Shown one piece after another: positions 21,701-33,318 of a stretch of DNA of 64,000 nucleotides (position 1 is the stretch's first letter; each line of letters opens with the position of its first letter). Position numbers and translations under genes: made by a program. The stretch lies in contig OX467090.1 in assembly GCA_950106755.1 (NCBI GenBank), positions 11,903,489 to 11,967,488 on the forward strand, given 5' to 3'. Source of the stretch: Climacium dendroides. Lineage: Eukaryota; Streptophyta; Bryopsida; Hypnales; Climaciaceae. Below the pieces are notes generated by a model, which worked only from the letters and a program-made list of their open reading frames with translations, was not told the origin of the DNA and did no database searches.

Positions 21701-24700
21701 TACTATGATCATGGATTCCAATTTAGCATTTAAATGTATTTATTGTATCTAGTGTAGTGTTTGATTATTGCAATTCAAAGATTTATTGTAAATAATTCAA
21801 TGTTCTAATGTTTAGGCACTATCTCCAAGCATATATTTATGGTTTAGTAAAGAATCTTACTAAGAAAGTATTGTTGCAAATGTGTGATTAAGTGATTTGA
21901 GTTGGAGGTGGAATTTGTAATTGAAAAGTGTATTTTTACAATTTTAAGATTGTGAATTTACTCGTGAATTTATAAAATGACCTTTAGCTTCACATAGGCT
22001 AATGGGCTTCCAATGAGTTTTGGTATAAATGATGATTTGACTTCATTTACTTAGTACCAAATGAATCTTTTTGCATTTTGATGCTGGTATGAATCTTTAT
22101 GCATTTTGTACTCATCAATATACATTTTATATTGGTTTTTATAGATTTGTATATTAGGAAGGGGGTAACCATATCATGAATTAATATTTTTTTTTACAAT
22201 AATAACCCCCTTGGACTTTGGACCATGAATTCTTATTTTATAATGAATGATATAATACATTGATTTGCACAATGGTGTTTTTTAATATAATTTATACCTA
22301 AGTGCGGATATAGTTTTATATTTTATTATGCATATTTTGTGTTTCACTTGAATTTTTTTCATTATTATTCAAAAATACCTTAATAATTTGTAGCTTTTAG
22401 AAAAATATCTTCAATTCTTATTACTTATAGAAGGGTGCTTGCAAGAAATACCAGTATGTTCTCATAGCATTTGTACAATCATGATTTTTATTTGAAGTAC
22501 TTTAGTGTTATAATTTTTTTTAAAACATGCAAGATATGTTTCATGTATACACCTTTATAAAGAAGGTACCTTAGGAAGGAAAAGCTAGAAAAATTCTCTA
22601 AATAGGAGAACTAGAAAAGTGCAAAATCTCATGGAAAAAGGTGTTTCAATATTTTAATTTATAAATTCTTTTAATAAAAATTTAAAAAAACTAAGAATTG
22701 AAAATTTGGGAAAACTTGATAGTGATGAGGTTTCTCTAAAATAATGATCTTTCAACCATCTTCAATATTGACTTCAATCCAAAATTATACACAATGAAAG
22801 TAATGACTACACTTTTAGGGAAGGCATAAAATAATTTATTTTTAGATTTTGTTTGGTAGATATATGCATTACTACTATGCAAATAGACCATGAAAATTTT
22901 AGCTCCACAATATTAAATTTGGGGATTTCTAATGTAGGAAAAAACCCTAAACCCCAATGTGTGACGAATTAATAAAATTGATTTTAAATGAGAACTTAGG
23001 AACAAATTTATCCATACATTTGGAATTTGTTTATAAACGTGGCTGAACTCTTTAGTAAGTAGACAGTATACAAATGACCTTGCTAAATTTATATAGCAAT
23101 ATATCTTTGGAGTCGGAAAATGGGACTATTTTACCATCCTTGCAATTCCGCAATAGTACTCTAAAACCTCTAATTTTAAAATTTGTATCAAGACTTCAAT
23201 AGATAATCAAACTATTGTCCCAAGATTCTTTTAACCCCTAAGTACTCAAATGACCATTTTTTGGTTCTTGTCTGACTTTGGGCAAAATTTTTGGGCCCAA
23301 AAAAAACTTATTTTCAAATTAAAAAAAATATTGGGCTGCCATAAAGTATGTATATTCAAAACTAAGATTGCTACAATCAAATTAAATATATAAGATAAAC
23401 AGCACAAAGTGTTCATAACTGCATAGTATGGATAAACTTACTATTTGGGAAAAGTATTGGTGTCCTCATTACTAAATCTTATGCATTTTTTTTACAAATC
23501 AATAGAAACTACAATTTTGACCAATCAAAAAAAATTCAAATGTCAAAGATAGAAAATGTATTTTTGGTAAATTTTTGAAGTTATATCTTCAAAATTCATT
23601 CAAAGAGAATCTAAAAATAATTTTGCAAATTTGACCATATGGATATTTTCTTCATTTTGTGCTTTACATGTTCTTTTTGGCGCAAACTTTAAAAAATTTA
23701 TAGAACTTATATTTCATAACATATTTGTATTTTATCCAAACCCCTTGGGCTTTTAGGAGTTCAAATTGCCACAGACTATTGTAATCATATTAACATTAAT
23801 TCCTAATGCCCCATTGTCTCTTTGGAGGACAAAATGGATTTTAGTTAGGCTCTCATGGTTTCATTATTTGTTGTGATTTTTTGAATTGTTTTTTGAAAAT
23901 AGAAAGATAAACTAGCTTTTTGAAAATATTGTTTTTATTTCAATGAGAGCCCAAGAGCAAAATTTATTGCACAAAAATCTTTTTTTTAATCTGGAAAACA
24001 GAAAAAAAATCTTTAAAAAATCTTAAATTAAAAAAATTTGAAAAATTGTTTTGTATATATTATCTTTTTATGTACATGGAAAGCTTTAATTTGTTTCATT
24101 TGGATTTGTTGTGTGAAGGTTATGAACAATCTTGTTTTTTGGGCAATCACAACGTTTTTGTGAAAAATAACTTGTAGGATTCATTTCTAACCTCCATTTT
24201 TACAATAGAAAAAAAAAATTCACAAAACTAAGATCCCTTGCTAAAACAATTTCACTATTGAGAATAGTATATTTCAATTTCATCTTAGAGCTAATTTTAA
24301 ACAATTTTAATTAGATTTTCTTTCAATCTTGAACCTACTTCTACTCACGGTTGTCATATTGGACGGAATCTCATTGTTCATGGACAGAATCGGATCGATT
24401 AGGGGGTTGACCGGCTGCAAACTTTAGAGACTTATAACTTTTGCAAAAATACTTCAAATCGGGCAAATGAGATGTTTTTAGGCATCTACAAAGACTCAAA
24501 ATTTTATTATATAAAATTCAAAACTCAAAATCAATAGAGAAAAGATTTTAAGTTATGAAGGTTCAAAACCAAAAAATATAATTTCAAAGCAAGGTGCAAA
24601 AAAACTCATTTCCTTCACTTTAAACACAAATACCATGCAATCTACATGGTCAGAGTTTGCGAAAATATTGTTTTTATTTCAATGAACCTGATAAAATTTG
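18776..24700. repeat. AT-rich dispersed repeat block R3 (no supportable gene)
   Basis: The first 900 bp match the 5100-6050 part of R1 (ACCCTACCTAGCAA..., GAATGAATCAAAGCTTC). From about 19680 it restarts with the 2660-3800 part (GTAATATGCACTTCAATGACATG) and runs collinearly. So the block is two rearranged pieces of the same repeat. ORFs up to 76 codons look random. No transposase, integrase or LTR seen. Confidence 0.7.
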
Positions 24701-25045
24701 TGCAAACTTTACCAACACAAACTTGATATCCAGCATGTATAGTGACACTAACTTTGGAATGACATTAATTCTATGCCCTGCATTCATCAGTGCAAGTAGT
24801 TGCCGTGTACAAATGAAATCTTGACCCACCAGTCAATGGAATTTGCAGCACCCTCTCGAGCACCCTAATTCAGATAAATTTCTAATTAAATCTACCCTAA
24901 TCTGTCCATCAGAAACAATTTCCTAAATCTGAACCTTGGCTTACCAATTAACTAAAGATTAATCACAGGATTGCTTTCACTATTTCAGAAAAGTTTTCCA
25001 AAGGTTGTGACAGATTTCTTAAAGATCTTCTCAACTTCTCCTTCA
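24701..25045. other. Transition region upstream of the plus-strand PAH locus
   Basis: AT content drops gradually. A plus-strand open frame starts near 24971 but overlaps the promoter-like block and has no recognisable domain. Nothing else supported. Confidence 0.35.
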
Positions 25046-25320
25046 TTACTTCTGTGGCAAGTAGAGGGAGTGAGAAGTTCCACGAAAACTATTCATTACC
25101 AATTTAAGTGTGTCCCTCAAGCAACGTACAATCCATGTCACATTCTCGCTGGACTCATGCAAGAGGGTTCTGAGATGAAGCGAAACTCTCTCGTCCTTGT
25201 CAGTCACAAGACAAATCGGATCCACAGGATCGTTCTGCACGTCCTCCAGACCCCCGAACTTTCCGGACAACGAACGAAGCCCTCGAGCCATCCGGCCACC
25301 AGAGCTCTTCGCTGCTGCGT
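25046..25320 (-). other. Unrecognised minus-strand open frame opposite the plus-strand PAH promoter
   Basis: Open from the start of the promoter block down to about 25046. It contains GLRSLSGKFGGLEDVQNDP, then a charged-to-amphipathic run (RVSLHLRTLLHESSENV, IVRCLRDTLKLV). Composition is more protein-like than the shadow ORFs in the window, and the frame may continue after a break toward 24980. I do not recognise it. It diverges from the PAH promoter about 50-90 bp upstream of the TATA box, so a bidirectional promoter is possible. Confidence 0.25.
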
Positions 25321-25323
25321 GAC

Positions 25324-25436
25324 TATAAGAGCACAACCCGATTACCCAAATGTCGCAGCAGTTCACTTCCTTTACGAGTTTCAATCTTCGTCCTTGAGAG
25401 CGGGAGCTTCTTCAGGAAGAACTCTGCTTGCGTTGT
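25324..25436 (+). promoter_or_regulatory. Core promoter and first exon of plus-strand PAH gene
   Basis: TATAAGAGCACAACCC at 25324-25339 mirrors the minus-strand b-type promoters, and the upstream TTTCCGGACAACGAACG is the inverse of their conserved TTGTCCGGAAA block. The first exon runs to 25436 and ends in TGCGTT followed by GTAAGT, the same donor type as the other loci. This orients the unit with the PAH ORF at 26015. Confidence 0.6.
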
Positions 25437-26014
25437 AAGTTTCTGGTTCGATGAACTCTCAGTTGTTGCTGAGTAGGAAGTCTGTGGAATTCTTGCATGC
25501 TTCCTGAATTTTTTTCTTCTTGTGAACTTGTACGTAGATTGTAATTGTCGGAGGCTTTTGCTAGGATTACGTTGTATGTGCACTAGCTGTGCCTTTCTTG
25601 TCTTCAACCAGAGCGACCCCTGGTTGACATATCACATGATTGTGCATGTAGGCCGTTGTAACTCTCGGATTGTTTCTATTTTTCGTTTGTACGATAGTTG
25701 TTTCAAACAAACAAGCTACAGCAATTTCTAATCAGGTCGTAACCGGACTGACCCTACTTACCCTGGCATTGGCTTTTTTAGATCGGATCGGTCCATTGCC
25801 TGTAACTAATTTGCTTAGCTATTCCATTTGAAATTCCTTCTTTAGATTGTTGGTTGGGGTTCATACAGCGAGCTATTTGCCGCAAACAGGCTGCAGCCAG
25901 ACAATGAAGTAACTAGACTGACACTACAGAGTCAATTGCTTTGCTTTTGTTGCGGACAAAAAGACAGACTTGTAAGCCTCGACGGATGTACCCGCACCTA
26001 CTCTCGAGGACCCG

Positions 26015-26239
26015 ATGGCTGCCGCGATGAGGTTCGTGGCTGATGTGAAGGCTCTGGGAGAACATATGTACCGCCCGTTTATACTGTGGCTGCGAGACTT
26101 CAACAAACATGGGCTTCATCCGGGTCTCATCATCCGGGCAGAGGAATTGTTCGAAGGTCACGTGGACTTGTTGGTCGCCTTTAACACGTTTCTTCCACAA
26201 CGCTACCAGTGCACCGTGCCCGAGACAGTGAAGGAGTAG
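26015..26239 (+). CDS. Single-PAH-domain miniature protein on the opposite strand (74 aa)
   Basis: ATG 26015 is the first in-frame ATG after an upstream in-frame TAA. The product is almost nothing but one PAH: MRFVADVKALGEHMYR, FILWLRDFNKHGLHPGLI, RAEELFEGHVDLLVAFNTFLPQRYQCTVPE, then TVKE. It is the closest match in the window to the SIN3 consensus (eLF.GH.DLl.gFNtFLP.gY). The matching 5' promoter and GTAAGT donor lie at 25324-25436, with an intron to an acceptor near 25914 (ACTACAG) or 25970 (GACAG). a-type by sequence, with a b-type-like promoter. All other PAH genes here are on the minus strand, so this unit was inverted. Likely role as for the family: nuclear, binding helical ligands of SIN3-type PAH domains (inference). 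Confidence 0.75.
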   Translation: MAAAMRFVADVKALGEHMYRPFILWLRDFNKHGLHPGLIIRAEELFEGHVDLLVAFNTFLPQRYQCTVPETVKE

Positions 26240-27220
26240 TCCATCCTTCTCCAATGAAAAAGCTTGGTCTTTCTAGTCTTTCTTTGTTACCAACAAGCTT
26301 GACGGCACAAGTTTCTCTGTTGTTATCATTGGATCGGAGAAGTTCTCGCGAACTTTTCTGTCTCTTTTTAAGTCAAGCTTGTTCAATTCGAGCTTGCATT
26401 TGAACAACACCTTCATTTCTCATGAACTTTTTTTTTCTCTAGCTTCATGTGGATTTAAATGTTGTGATTTTTGTCTACATGTCAAAGGACAGACTGTGTT
26501 TGTGGACTATTGCTAGAATATTAGAACTTTAGTAGGTAAAAAGCTTCCATCCACGAATTTCTTTAGGGATTAGGGTTAGTACATTATTCAATTATGGAAA
26601 GTGTTTGCTAGGTCTGTCACAATTGTTGTAGGACCATCAACCCTGTGTGAACGTTTTGCACATTGGAAATTGAATATGAGGTTCTTATGGTTCTCTTAGT
26701 TTGCATTACTTTCTTGGACCAAATTTGTGTGAATAGACATGAGTTTTTAATGTGCTGAATTTGGTGTACTTGAATCAACCCTAACCTTGGGTTCTCAAGC
26801 GACTTGAAACAGAGAAAGACGCAGAGACTCCTTCACACAGTTGGATGAATGATGAATGATTGCAAAGTTCTAATTCGTGTGAACACATGGATGAATTTAT
26901 ATTTTGGGGGGATAAAAGTGGGGAAATGGATGAAATTTAGACGCATATTGGATGAGTATCATCCTATTTACAATAATGCAAAAATACAAATGTGTTCTGA
27001 TGTGTACATGTGCACTAAACTTTGCCATAGCATACTTTTGAAATACTTTCAACCATCCAAATGCACATGCCTCATTCATCATTGCTTCAGTGCGGATTTG
27101 CAGTATTACTCTTACTTAGAAATCCATAGGACATTGAACATCATTAGTTCTACACCAATGAAACCCAGTCCAAAATCGTGTTCACTATTTGTAACATACA
27201 GTCAATTGAAGGTCGGCTCC
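26240..27220. other. Downstream region of plus-strand PAH gene
   Basis: No family recognised. A plus-strand open frame of 126 codons begins at 26849 (rich in Cys, Tyr and Met, ends near 27229), but its composition is that of AT-rich spacer and it has no domain. Not called as a gene. Confidence 0.35.
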
Positions 27221-27239
27221 GTTGGTTGATGTTAAGCGT

Positions 27240-27660
27240 ACGGACAATCACAATGATGTCCCGATGGAGAACATATGGCCAAAGCAAAGAGATCTACAAA
27301 TAGTTCCAAGTAAGGCAGTGTCCGAATGCAAGCATCGACTTGTAGCAAGCTCTTGTAGACAACATCGAATTGAGAAAGCTTCATATCCAGTTTTACGACG
27401 ACAACATTCATCTGAACAGTCAGAAGAACAGAGGAGCAGTCAGAAAGTCAGAGTAACTGCACGTAAGAAGCCAGTGCAAGCAGTACGTTTTGAACACTGG
27501 AAAAGTGGAAAACAAGAACTTGCTAATTTTTCACTTGTCTCAACCTGTGATCCGGCCCGCAATTGGCTGAGGGAACTTCTGCTTTACCGGGAGCAGGGCG
27601 TTGTACGCCGGTGTTCCTTGAGGCCAGCTCATCAGCATGAGAGCCAGGTTTGATTTTGGG
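27240..27660 (-). repeat. Decayed 3' flank of a b-type unit
   Basis: 27297-27400 (GTGTCCGAATGCAAGCATCG, AGAAAGCTTCATATCCAG) is homologous to 10050-10110 and 16410-16490, which flank the b-type genes downstream. Further on, 27550-27610 (GATCCGGCCCGCAATTGG) may be the worn end of a b-type CDS but carries no open PAH frame. The 143-codon plus-strand ORF over it is a by-product. Confidence 0.4.
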
Positions 27661-27930
27661 AACACCAATTTCAGCACTCAAACAACTGAAGTTTATTCGT
27701 AATTCATAATCACAGTATCACACTGTCTAGATCGAAATGGGCTCAAAAGAGAATCTGGAATCTTCTAGGAACTCCCAACGATCGACAAGTAACACATACC
27801 GGTACATAACACTGTTTATCAATGGGAACACAAGTGCTTTTTTCCGGCAACTAAAGGTGAAGCCACCTTAACTCCTTAGTTAATCCGTGGAACCATTTCA
27901 CCAACTTAACAACCCTAACAGTTCACAAGC
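27661..27930. other. 3' flank of a-type remnant
   Basis: Contains CATAATCACAGTATCACACTGTC, which matches the a-type 3' flank near 330-350 (TCATACTCACAGTCACACTGTCC). No gene. Confidence 0.45.
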
Positions 27931-28196
27931 TCAAGAAAGAGTCGAAAGCAAATTATCCACCAGCAAGTCCGGGTGACCTTCAAATATTTTCTCAGCTCGA
28001 GTGATTAGGCCAAGATGAAACCCGTGCTCGGTGAAGTCCTGCAGCCCATGTTTCATCGGGAGGGCTTTTCCCGCATCCTTCACATTTGCCATGAACTTTA
28101 TTGCGTGCGCAAGCAGGGGGTACTGCTGCTGTCATCGAGAAGTCTCGGCGGTGCAGGCATCCGCAGCTTCTTCTTCGGTGTCAACGGGATCCCCAT
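27931..28196 (-). pseudogene. a-type PAH remnant, frameshifted and C-terminally truncated
   Basis: ATG 28196 has the usual TTCAAACGATGGGG context after an acceptor TAG (28217-28219). The start frame (MGIPLTPKKKLRMPAPP...) stops after about 32 codons. The PAH lies in another frame, the opposite offset from that at 1295: AHAIKFMANVKDAGKALP, LQDFTEHGFHLGLI, RAEKIFEGHPDLLV, and then it loses the FN.FLP end and stops at 27931. Closest to 26015 and 32872. Probably non-functional. It sits directly downstream of a b-type head in the same orientation. Confidence 0.65.
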
Positions 28197-28374
28197 CGTT
28201 TGAAATCCTCCGTCCTCTACACAAGGAAAGCAAAGCCAATGCCGACTTAGGGTCAGTCCAGTTACTTAGTTAATAATCACCGCAGCTTGTTTGATAAAAA
28301 CATCTGAATGTACACTAACAGTAAATATATTGAAACAAGAGAAAACAAGCAAACCGCAAAGATCCCGGAGTCGG

Positions 28375-28446
28375 AGTTACAGAGTCTCAAACCTCTGAAG
28401 CCTTGGAAAGATCCGCATCGTTAGAACTATGGCCTAGCTCTGTTTT
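28375..28446 (-). pseudogene. b-type PAH head-only remnant
   Basis: An acceptor ACAG ends at 28447. The conserved CTAACGATGCGG start (ATG 28418) and MRIFPRL follow, then a stop after 13 codons. The PAH itself is missing, replaced by sequence leading into the a-type remnant at 28216. This is the point of an a/b recombination. Confidence 0.65.
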
Positions 28447-28694
28447 CTGTACGCAATCAAATGCCACTTATCTGGGAAGGGTGAGTAGAGTTGCTTCTTG
28501 TTAGCGGTCAGCAGCAACTTTACGTACACACCAAATAAACTATAGAAACAAGGGAAACGGACAAGTCATTAAAACACAAGTATGCAGCGATTATAAGTTG
28601 GTCAACAAGGGGTCGTGGACCTGTTTAGTCCAAGCAGGTTAGGGACAGCGAGCGCCTCCGTCGAACCCTGGTAGCAAAACCTACAGCAACCGAG

Positions 28695-28754
28695 GACTAC
28701 AAGAATTAGGACTACAAGAATTAGAACTACAAGAATTAGAACTACAAGAATGAG
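28695..28754. repeat. 15-bp tandem repeat, four copies, in intron
   Basis: Units GACTACAAGAATTAG, GACTACAAGAATTAG, AACTACAAGAATTAG, AACTACAAGAATGAG. The b-type introns at 10850 and 17225 have one or two related units, so the array has grown here. Confidence 0.9.
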
Positions 28755-28862
28755 AACGACTAAATCATGAGCAAGAGTGTGTAATGATTTCTAATTGATC
28801 AGCAAGTTCGAGAGCCAATCAATCGAACTTGGTTGCAGAGATCGCTGAATTTAGGGACTTAC

Positions 28863-28950
28863 AAACAATAAAGTCGCGCGGTCGACAGGCAAGAGAGCGA
28901 GCGAATGATCTGCTTCGCCAATGGGCTGTGCTTTTATAGGGAACCAAGCA
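28863..28950 (-). promoter_or_regulatory. b-type core promoter with the best TATA box in the window
   Basis: TATAAAAG at 28931-28938 followed by CACAGCCC. The first exon (GATCATTC..., CTCGCTCTCTTGCC) ends at 28863, and the donor GTAAGTCCC begins at 28862. The promoter is intact although its downstream PAH head is truncated. Confidence 0.6.
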
Positions 28951-29900
28951 ACTCGGGGGAAGCAACTCGGGGGAAGTATTGGACCAATCATCCGTTGACA
29001 CAAGATCTAAGATCTGAACTTGCATTACAGGATAGGGAAGTAAGAGTAGTTTGATTCCTGGCTCTAGATCATTAATAATTACCGAGATGGATTTAGAAAA
29101 CCTACCAATCGTGACAAACGGTCCTTTGAATGGATTCGTGACAAACGGTCCATCGTGAGGATGTTTCGAATTTTCTTGCTGATCGGCTCATGATGTGTAC
29201 GGACGCGAAGTTAATGGAGCCGAAGTGACATCGACCGTATTCATTAATTATGGAGGAGACTCTTCGCTAGTAAGATGGAATTCAGCGCATTGAGGCCTGA
29301 CACTCCCAAAGTCCGGCTGACAGTCTGAGCGCGTTTAAATGGAATTTGCATGTCTTACTCGCCGTAGCGGTTCAAATAGAGGGATTTGACAATCCCAAGT
29401 TAATTGTATTACTCCCTTCAGTAATATCTCTAAGTGCAGGTGACGAGTGCAGGTGAAGTGCATTGTAATTATATTTCCCTATCTAATCAACTTACAAGCT
29501 GGAATAAGATAGTTCAGGTTTTCTTGTATCACCTGTAACTATGAATAACGTGTTGGAATGCTAGCTTGTGAGTAGACTTGCATGTTGCAGTGCGAGCTTG
29601 GATTTTTGTTGACGGTGACAGTTTGTGTGATTGCTGTTAATTCAAAAGTTAATTGCGATGGGAACTCTTCGTCCAGGATCGCTGCATAGTCACAGTACCA
29701 TGGCGTGCCTGAGTAGTTAGAGGGTATGTCAATGTTGGATCAGAGGTGACGGCCAGTTCCATGTGGATTCATTTTGACTGTTGATGAATTACAACAGAGT
29801 TAGGCAAGGACCCCAAAAATTATCACTATTTTGCTATGAATAGGTTCTATTTTGAGATTGGTGAAAATTTCATGTCCTTTAGTTAACAAACATTTGGAGA
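28951..29900. repeat. Upstream region and distal module of the chimeric locus
   Basis: Contains TGATCGGCTCATGATGTGTACGG-like and CTCTTCGTCCAGG landmarks shared with other loci. No ORF. Grades into AT-rich DNA near 29900. Confidence 0.55.
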
Positions 29901-32050
29901 TCAAATGTAGCAATAATTTAGAGATGAAATTTTTGTGGTTTATTTCTATAATAAGTGGGCATGTTAATATCTGAGAGAATCTAAAAATTGATCATTTTAT
30001 ATCCTCCATATTTGTGCAAAATAGGCTAATAGACAAATAGGGTTCCATGGTACATGCACTTTCAAACATTGGAGATGGTTTCAAGCTCATTCTTTTGGCA
30101 AAAAATTTTTATCATCAAGATTGCACAAATGCCCAATTTTAGATTCTTTGTAAATAATTATGTTTTCTTCATTTTTAGAAATTATAATGTCAAAGTATAT
30201 ATTTTCTTGAGAATTTGCACTTTTGTAATTCTCCTACTTAGATAATTTTCTATATTTTTCCATCCTAAAAGTATCATCTTTAAAAGGAAGTGAATGGATT
30301 GTTGTAGAAATTGGCCATGTTTTTTCATATTTAAAAAATATATATATTTTTGTAATTGTAAAGAGACAGTGTTAAAGAAAAACATGAAAACAACTTAAAC
30401 GGTACAAAACTAGTTAGTCATTCCTGACAATCATCCTAAATAGAGGGTAGTTGCATAAAACACCTTAACTACTATTTTCTATCACACTTTGTATGATGAT
30501 TTGATTTTTGGCCATAACTTTTGCATTTTGGCTCCAAATGATTTAAAATTCATGAGAAAGGTATGCATGAATCTTATACATTAGAGCTATTTTTCTTTGC
30601 ATTTTTACAAATCAATTGATTGTTCTAAAATAGCCCCTAGATTTTTCACTTTTGTGAATATGTTGTTTTTGAACTATATAATGCCCTCCAAAATAAACTT
30701 AGAGACAAAATATGTGAGGAATATTCTTCTAATAGACTACTATATATGAATCAAAGGAACTTTAAACATTGTTAATTTTATGTAGTATGAAAGTTTACAA
30801 ACTAAGCTTCTTTCCATTTGCAATTTGAAACTTGTGAAATATTACTTTGGTATTTTTTTGGTAAATGACCATCCCTATAAAGTTGTTGCAAATTCCAATA
30901 TGGAAAATTTCATTAAAATGGCAATATTTCATGTGCCATTTTCACAATGTGCCATTCCTCCAATTCAAATTTGGCAGTCTAAACTCTATAAGTGTACTAG
31001 ATTTTAGATTGCTTGGTGTGAGCTTTGGAATGTCAAAGTCAAAATATTTGCCATTTTAATGAACTTCCCCATCAATGTTTATTTCAATTTTTAAAGTTTT
31101 TTATAAATTAAAAAAATTAAAGTATCTAATTTCATAATATTTGATGTTTTTTTTATTTATCCTATTTAAAGATTTTTTCTATGCTTTTCCTTTGGTGGTT
31201 ACCTTCACCTAAATTCCTAAAATATCATAATTATTCCTACGGAGGACAAAATGGATGCTGGGGAGGTTCCTATGATCTCAATTTTTATTTAAACTTTGTG
31301 AAACTTTATTAGAATATAGAAAAACTTATTAGCTTTGTTGCAATATAATTTTTATTTCAATTGGTGTGTGGAAGCAAAGTTATGCTATAATAATTTCAAA
31401 ATGGGGGAGATGTAGTAGCAAAAAAAGCCACTAAAAATTAAAATAAATTTTTAATATTTTCTTCTTGTAGATTATATGTTTTTCTCAATGGAAAGATTTG
31501 ATTCATTCCATTTGGATTAGTGATGTGAAAGTTATGGAGCTTTTTGTTTTGCAGGCAATAAAAACAAATTCTTGAAAGAAATTTTTCTTTTCATTTTAAC
31601 TACTGTAATTTCTTTCAATCTATTGAGTCAAAAATCACAAAACTTTTATTATGTGATCTAAGACAAGTGTAGAATAAGATTCTACAATTAGATTCTAAAA
31701 ATATATATATTTTAAAAATTTCATAGGTGAATGTACCAAATGTGGTAGATTTGAGTGTTTTTTGATAGAAAAATAAAAAATGGCCTTGGAACTTTAGGGA
31801 TTAAAGGTATAAAAATTGGCCATGTTTTTAAAGTTTTTAAAAAATGATTTTTCTAGTTTAGAAATAACAACATGATATACAAAATATCAACTCATAGGTG
31901 TTTAATTTCTTGGATATTTAATGAACTTACTAGGGAAGAAATGAAGTGGAGATTATCATCTCAATTGAACCATTATGTTTATAAATTGCATTTAATTTCC
32001 TTTTTAGTGAACCCTTTAAAATCTCTCCTCAAGGAATGGAAGTGGCAATT
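29901..32050. repeat. AT-rich block R4 (no supportable gene)
   Basis: AT-rich DNA partly different from R1. Its 30370-30800 section (AAGACAACTTAAACGG..., CATCCTAAATA, GACTACTA-ATATG) recurs at 34385-34850. The 31240-31560 section is like 6250-6600 (GGACAAAATGGAT, TTCCATTTGGATTAGTGA). ORFs up to 84 codons, none with a domain. Confidence 0.65.
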
Positions 32051-32520
32051 GATTGAATTTGGGGCGTCTTTGAATTCAACCACCGGTACGCTAAATTCGC
32101 AGGGCACACCCGTTCAATTAGTTTGACGCTTGAGCGCAAACAGTGACCTAACAGTGACACCGTTTGCATTCCAAGACTCTCACCAGGCATTAAGCACGTC
32201 CCAGAATTCGATCAAGCTATGAAAAAATACACACATCAATTATGTAGTAATTATATTGATCGTTCTTGTAATCAAGGAAGAATCTCACAATCTCACAATA
32301 GCCAAAGGAAGAGAATGAAAGTAATCTGCTCACGCATTGAATTGGGTCGGACAACTTCTCCGACCACAACAACAAAGTTAGAGACTTGTGCGGTCGATCA
32401 CCTACTGACAATATTGCACATGCTTGCAAGCAGCTAGGTGACTAGTACGTCACGAGTAAAACGACGGAGCAACTTGCCCACAGACATGGCTTTGTCATGA
32501 GAGTAGCTACGAAGGATTAC
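32051..32520. other. Region downstream of PAH gene at 32.5 kb
   Basis: GC-richer than the AT block. Short ORFs on both strands, none recognised. Ends at the PAH stop. Confidence 0.4.
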
Positions 32521-32524
32521 TCCT

Positions 32525-32872
32525 TCACTCGGGCCAGCACGGTGCTCTGTGAGTCTCCTGGAAGAAGGGAACCAACAAATCCGGCTGATCTTCGAACAAG
32601 TTTTCTGCGCTGTTGATCAGGCCGGGGTGAAGCCCATGCTCTGTGAAGTCCTGCAGCAGCATCAGCATCAGCAGCGTGCGGTATTTCCCTCCAGCCCTCA
32701 CATCGGCCAAGAACTTCATCAACTGCGGGCAGGATTTTCCGGCAGCCTCCACTTCGACCAACAAATTCATGGCGGGCGCCAAAATGGACGGGTAGGTGGG
32801 TTTTGGCGATGCGGGTGCGGGTATTGGCTCATCCCAAGGCACGGGGTTCGTCTGCTTCGTTGTGAACCCCAT
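32525..32872 (-). CDS. a-type single-PAH protein in a single frame (115 aa), altered C-terminus
   Basis: ATG 32872 in the TTCAAACGATGGGG context after an acceptor ACAG at about 32891. This is the only a-type locus where leader and PAH share one frame: MGFTTKQTNPVPWDEPIPAP, a short Pro-rich stretch, then MNLLVEVEAAG, LMKFLADVRAGGKYRTLL, LLQDFTEHGLHPGLI, SAENLFEDQPDLLVPF. A small deletion after LLV removes the FNtFLP signature and shifts frame, so the end reads FQETHRAPCWPE. Compared with 26015 the LFxGH is LFEDQ. Binding through the fourth PAH helix is therefore doubtful. Promoter, donor and acceptor are present upstream. The leader is about 35 residues long, against more than 150 at 1295. Confidence 0.65.
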   Translation of the reverse strand: MGFTTKQTNPVPWDEPIPAPASPKPTYPSILAPAMNLLVEVEAAGKSCPQLMKFLADVRAGGKYRTLLMLMLLQDFTEHGLHPGLINSAENLFEDQPDLLVPFFQETHRAPCWPE

Positions 32873-32891
32873 CGTTTGAATTTTGGCTTCC

Positions 32892-33318
32892 TGTGTATCA
32901 CAAAAACACACAAAACCAGATGACACGGTAGGTTGAATCAGTCAGGTATCTTCCTGTGCTTGCACGTTGCTTGCGGCAGCCAGTCCAGCCGTATGAACCC
33001 TAACCAAGAATCGAAGCAGAGAATTGGAATACGAAGCGTAGGCTAGACATAGCTACAAAGATCGGCAACGTACAAAGAGGCACTCCGGTAATGTTAAATT
33101 AAAACAAGGCACATAATTTGAGAGCGTCAACCACAGCAAAACCTACATCAAATCAAAATGCACAAAAAGAACAAGCATTTGTTCATGAGCGAGACCAAAT
33201 TATATATTCAGAGAGCCAGAGTTCATTTACCAACTCTAAAACCCATCGATCAATCTAAGCGGTGAAGTGAACCAAATTTCAGGCAATAGCTAGGAGCTCC
33301 GTCGGTTAAGCAACTTAC
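32892..33318 (-). other. 5'-UTR intron of PAH gene at 32.5 kb
   Basis: Donor GTAAGTTGC begins at 33318 and the acceptor ATACACAG ends at about 32892. Sequence inside resembles other PAH introns (GCAAAACCTACA, CATGAGCGAGACC). No gene inside. Confidence 0.55.

Noticed and set aside
26849..27229. 126-codon plus-strand ORF as a gene
   Set aside because: No domain, AT-driven composition, no splice or promoter context.
32549..32923. 124-codon plus-strand ORF opposite the PAH gene
   Set aside because: Antisense shadow; the minus-strand frame has the PAH motif, start context and splice site.
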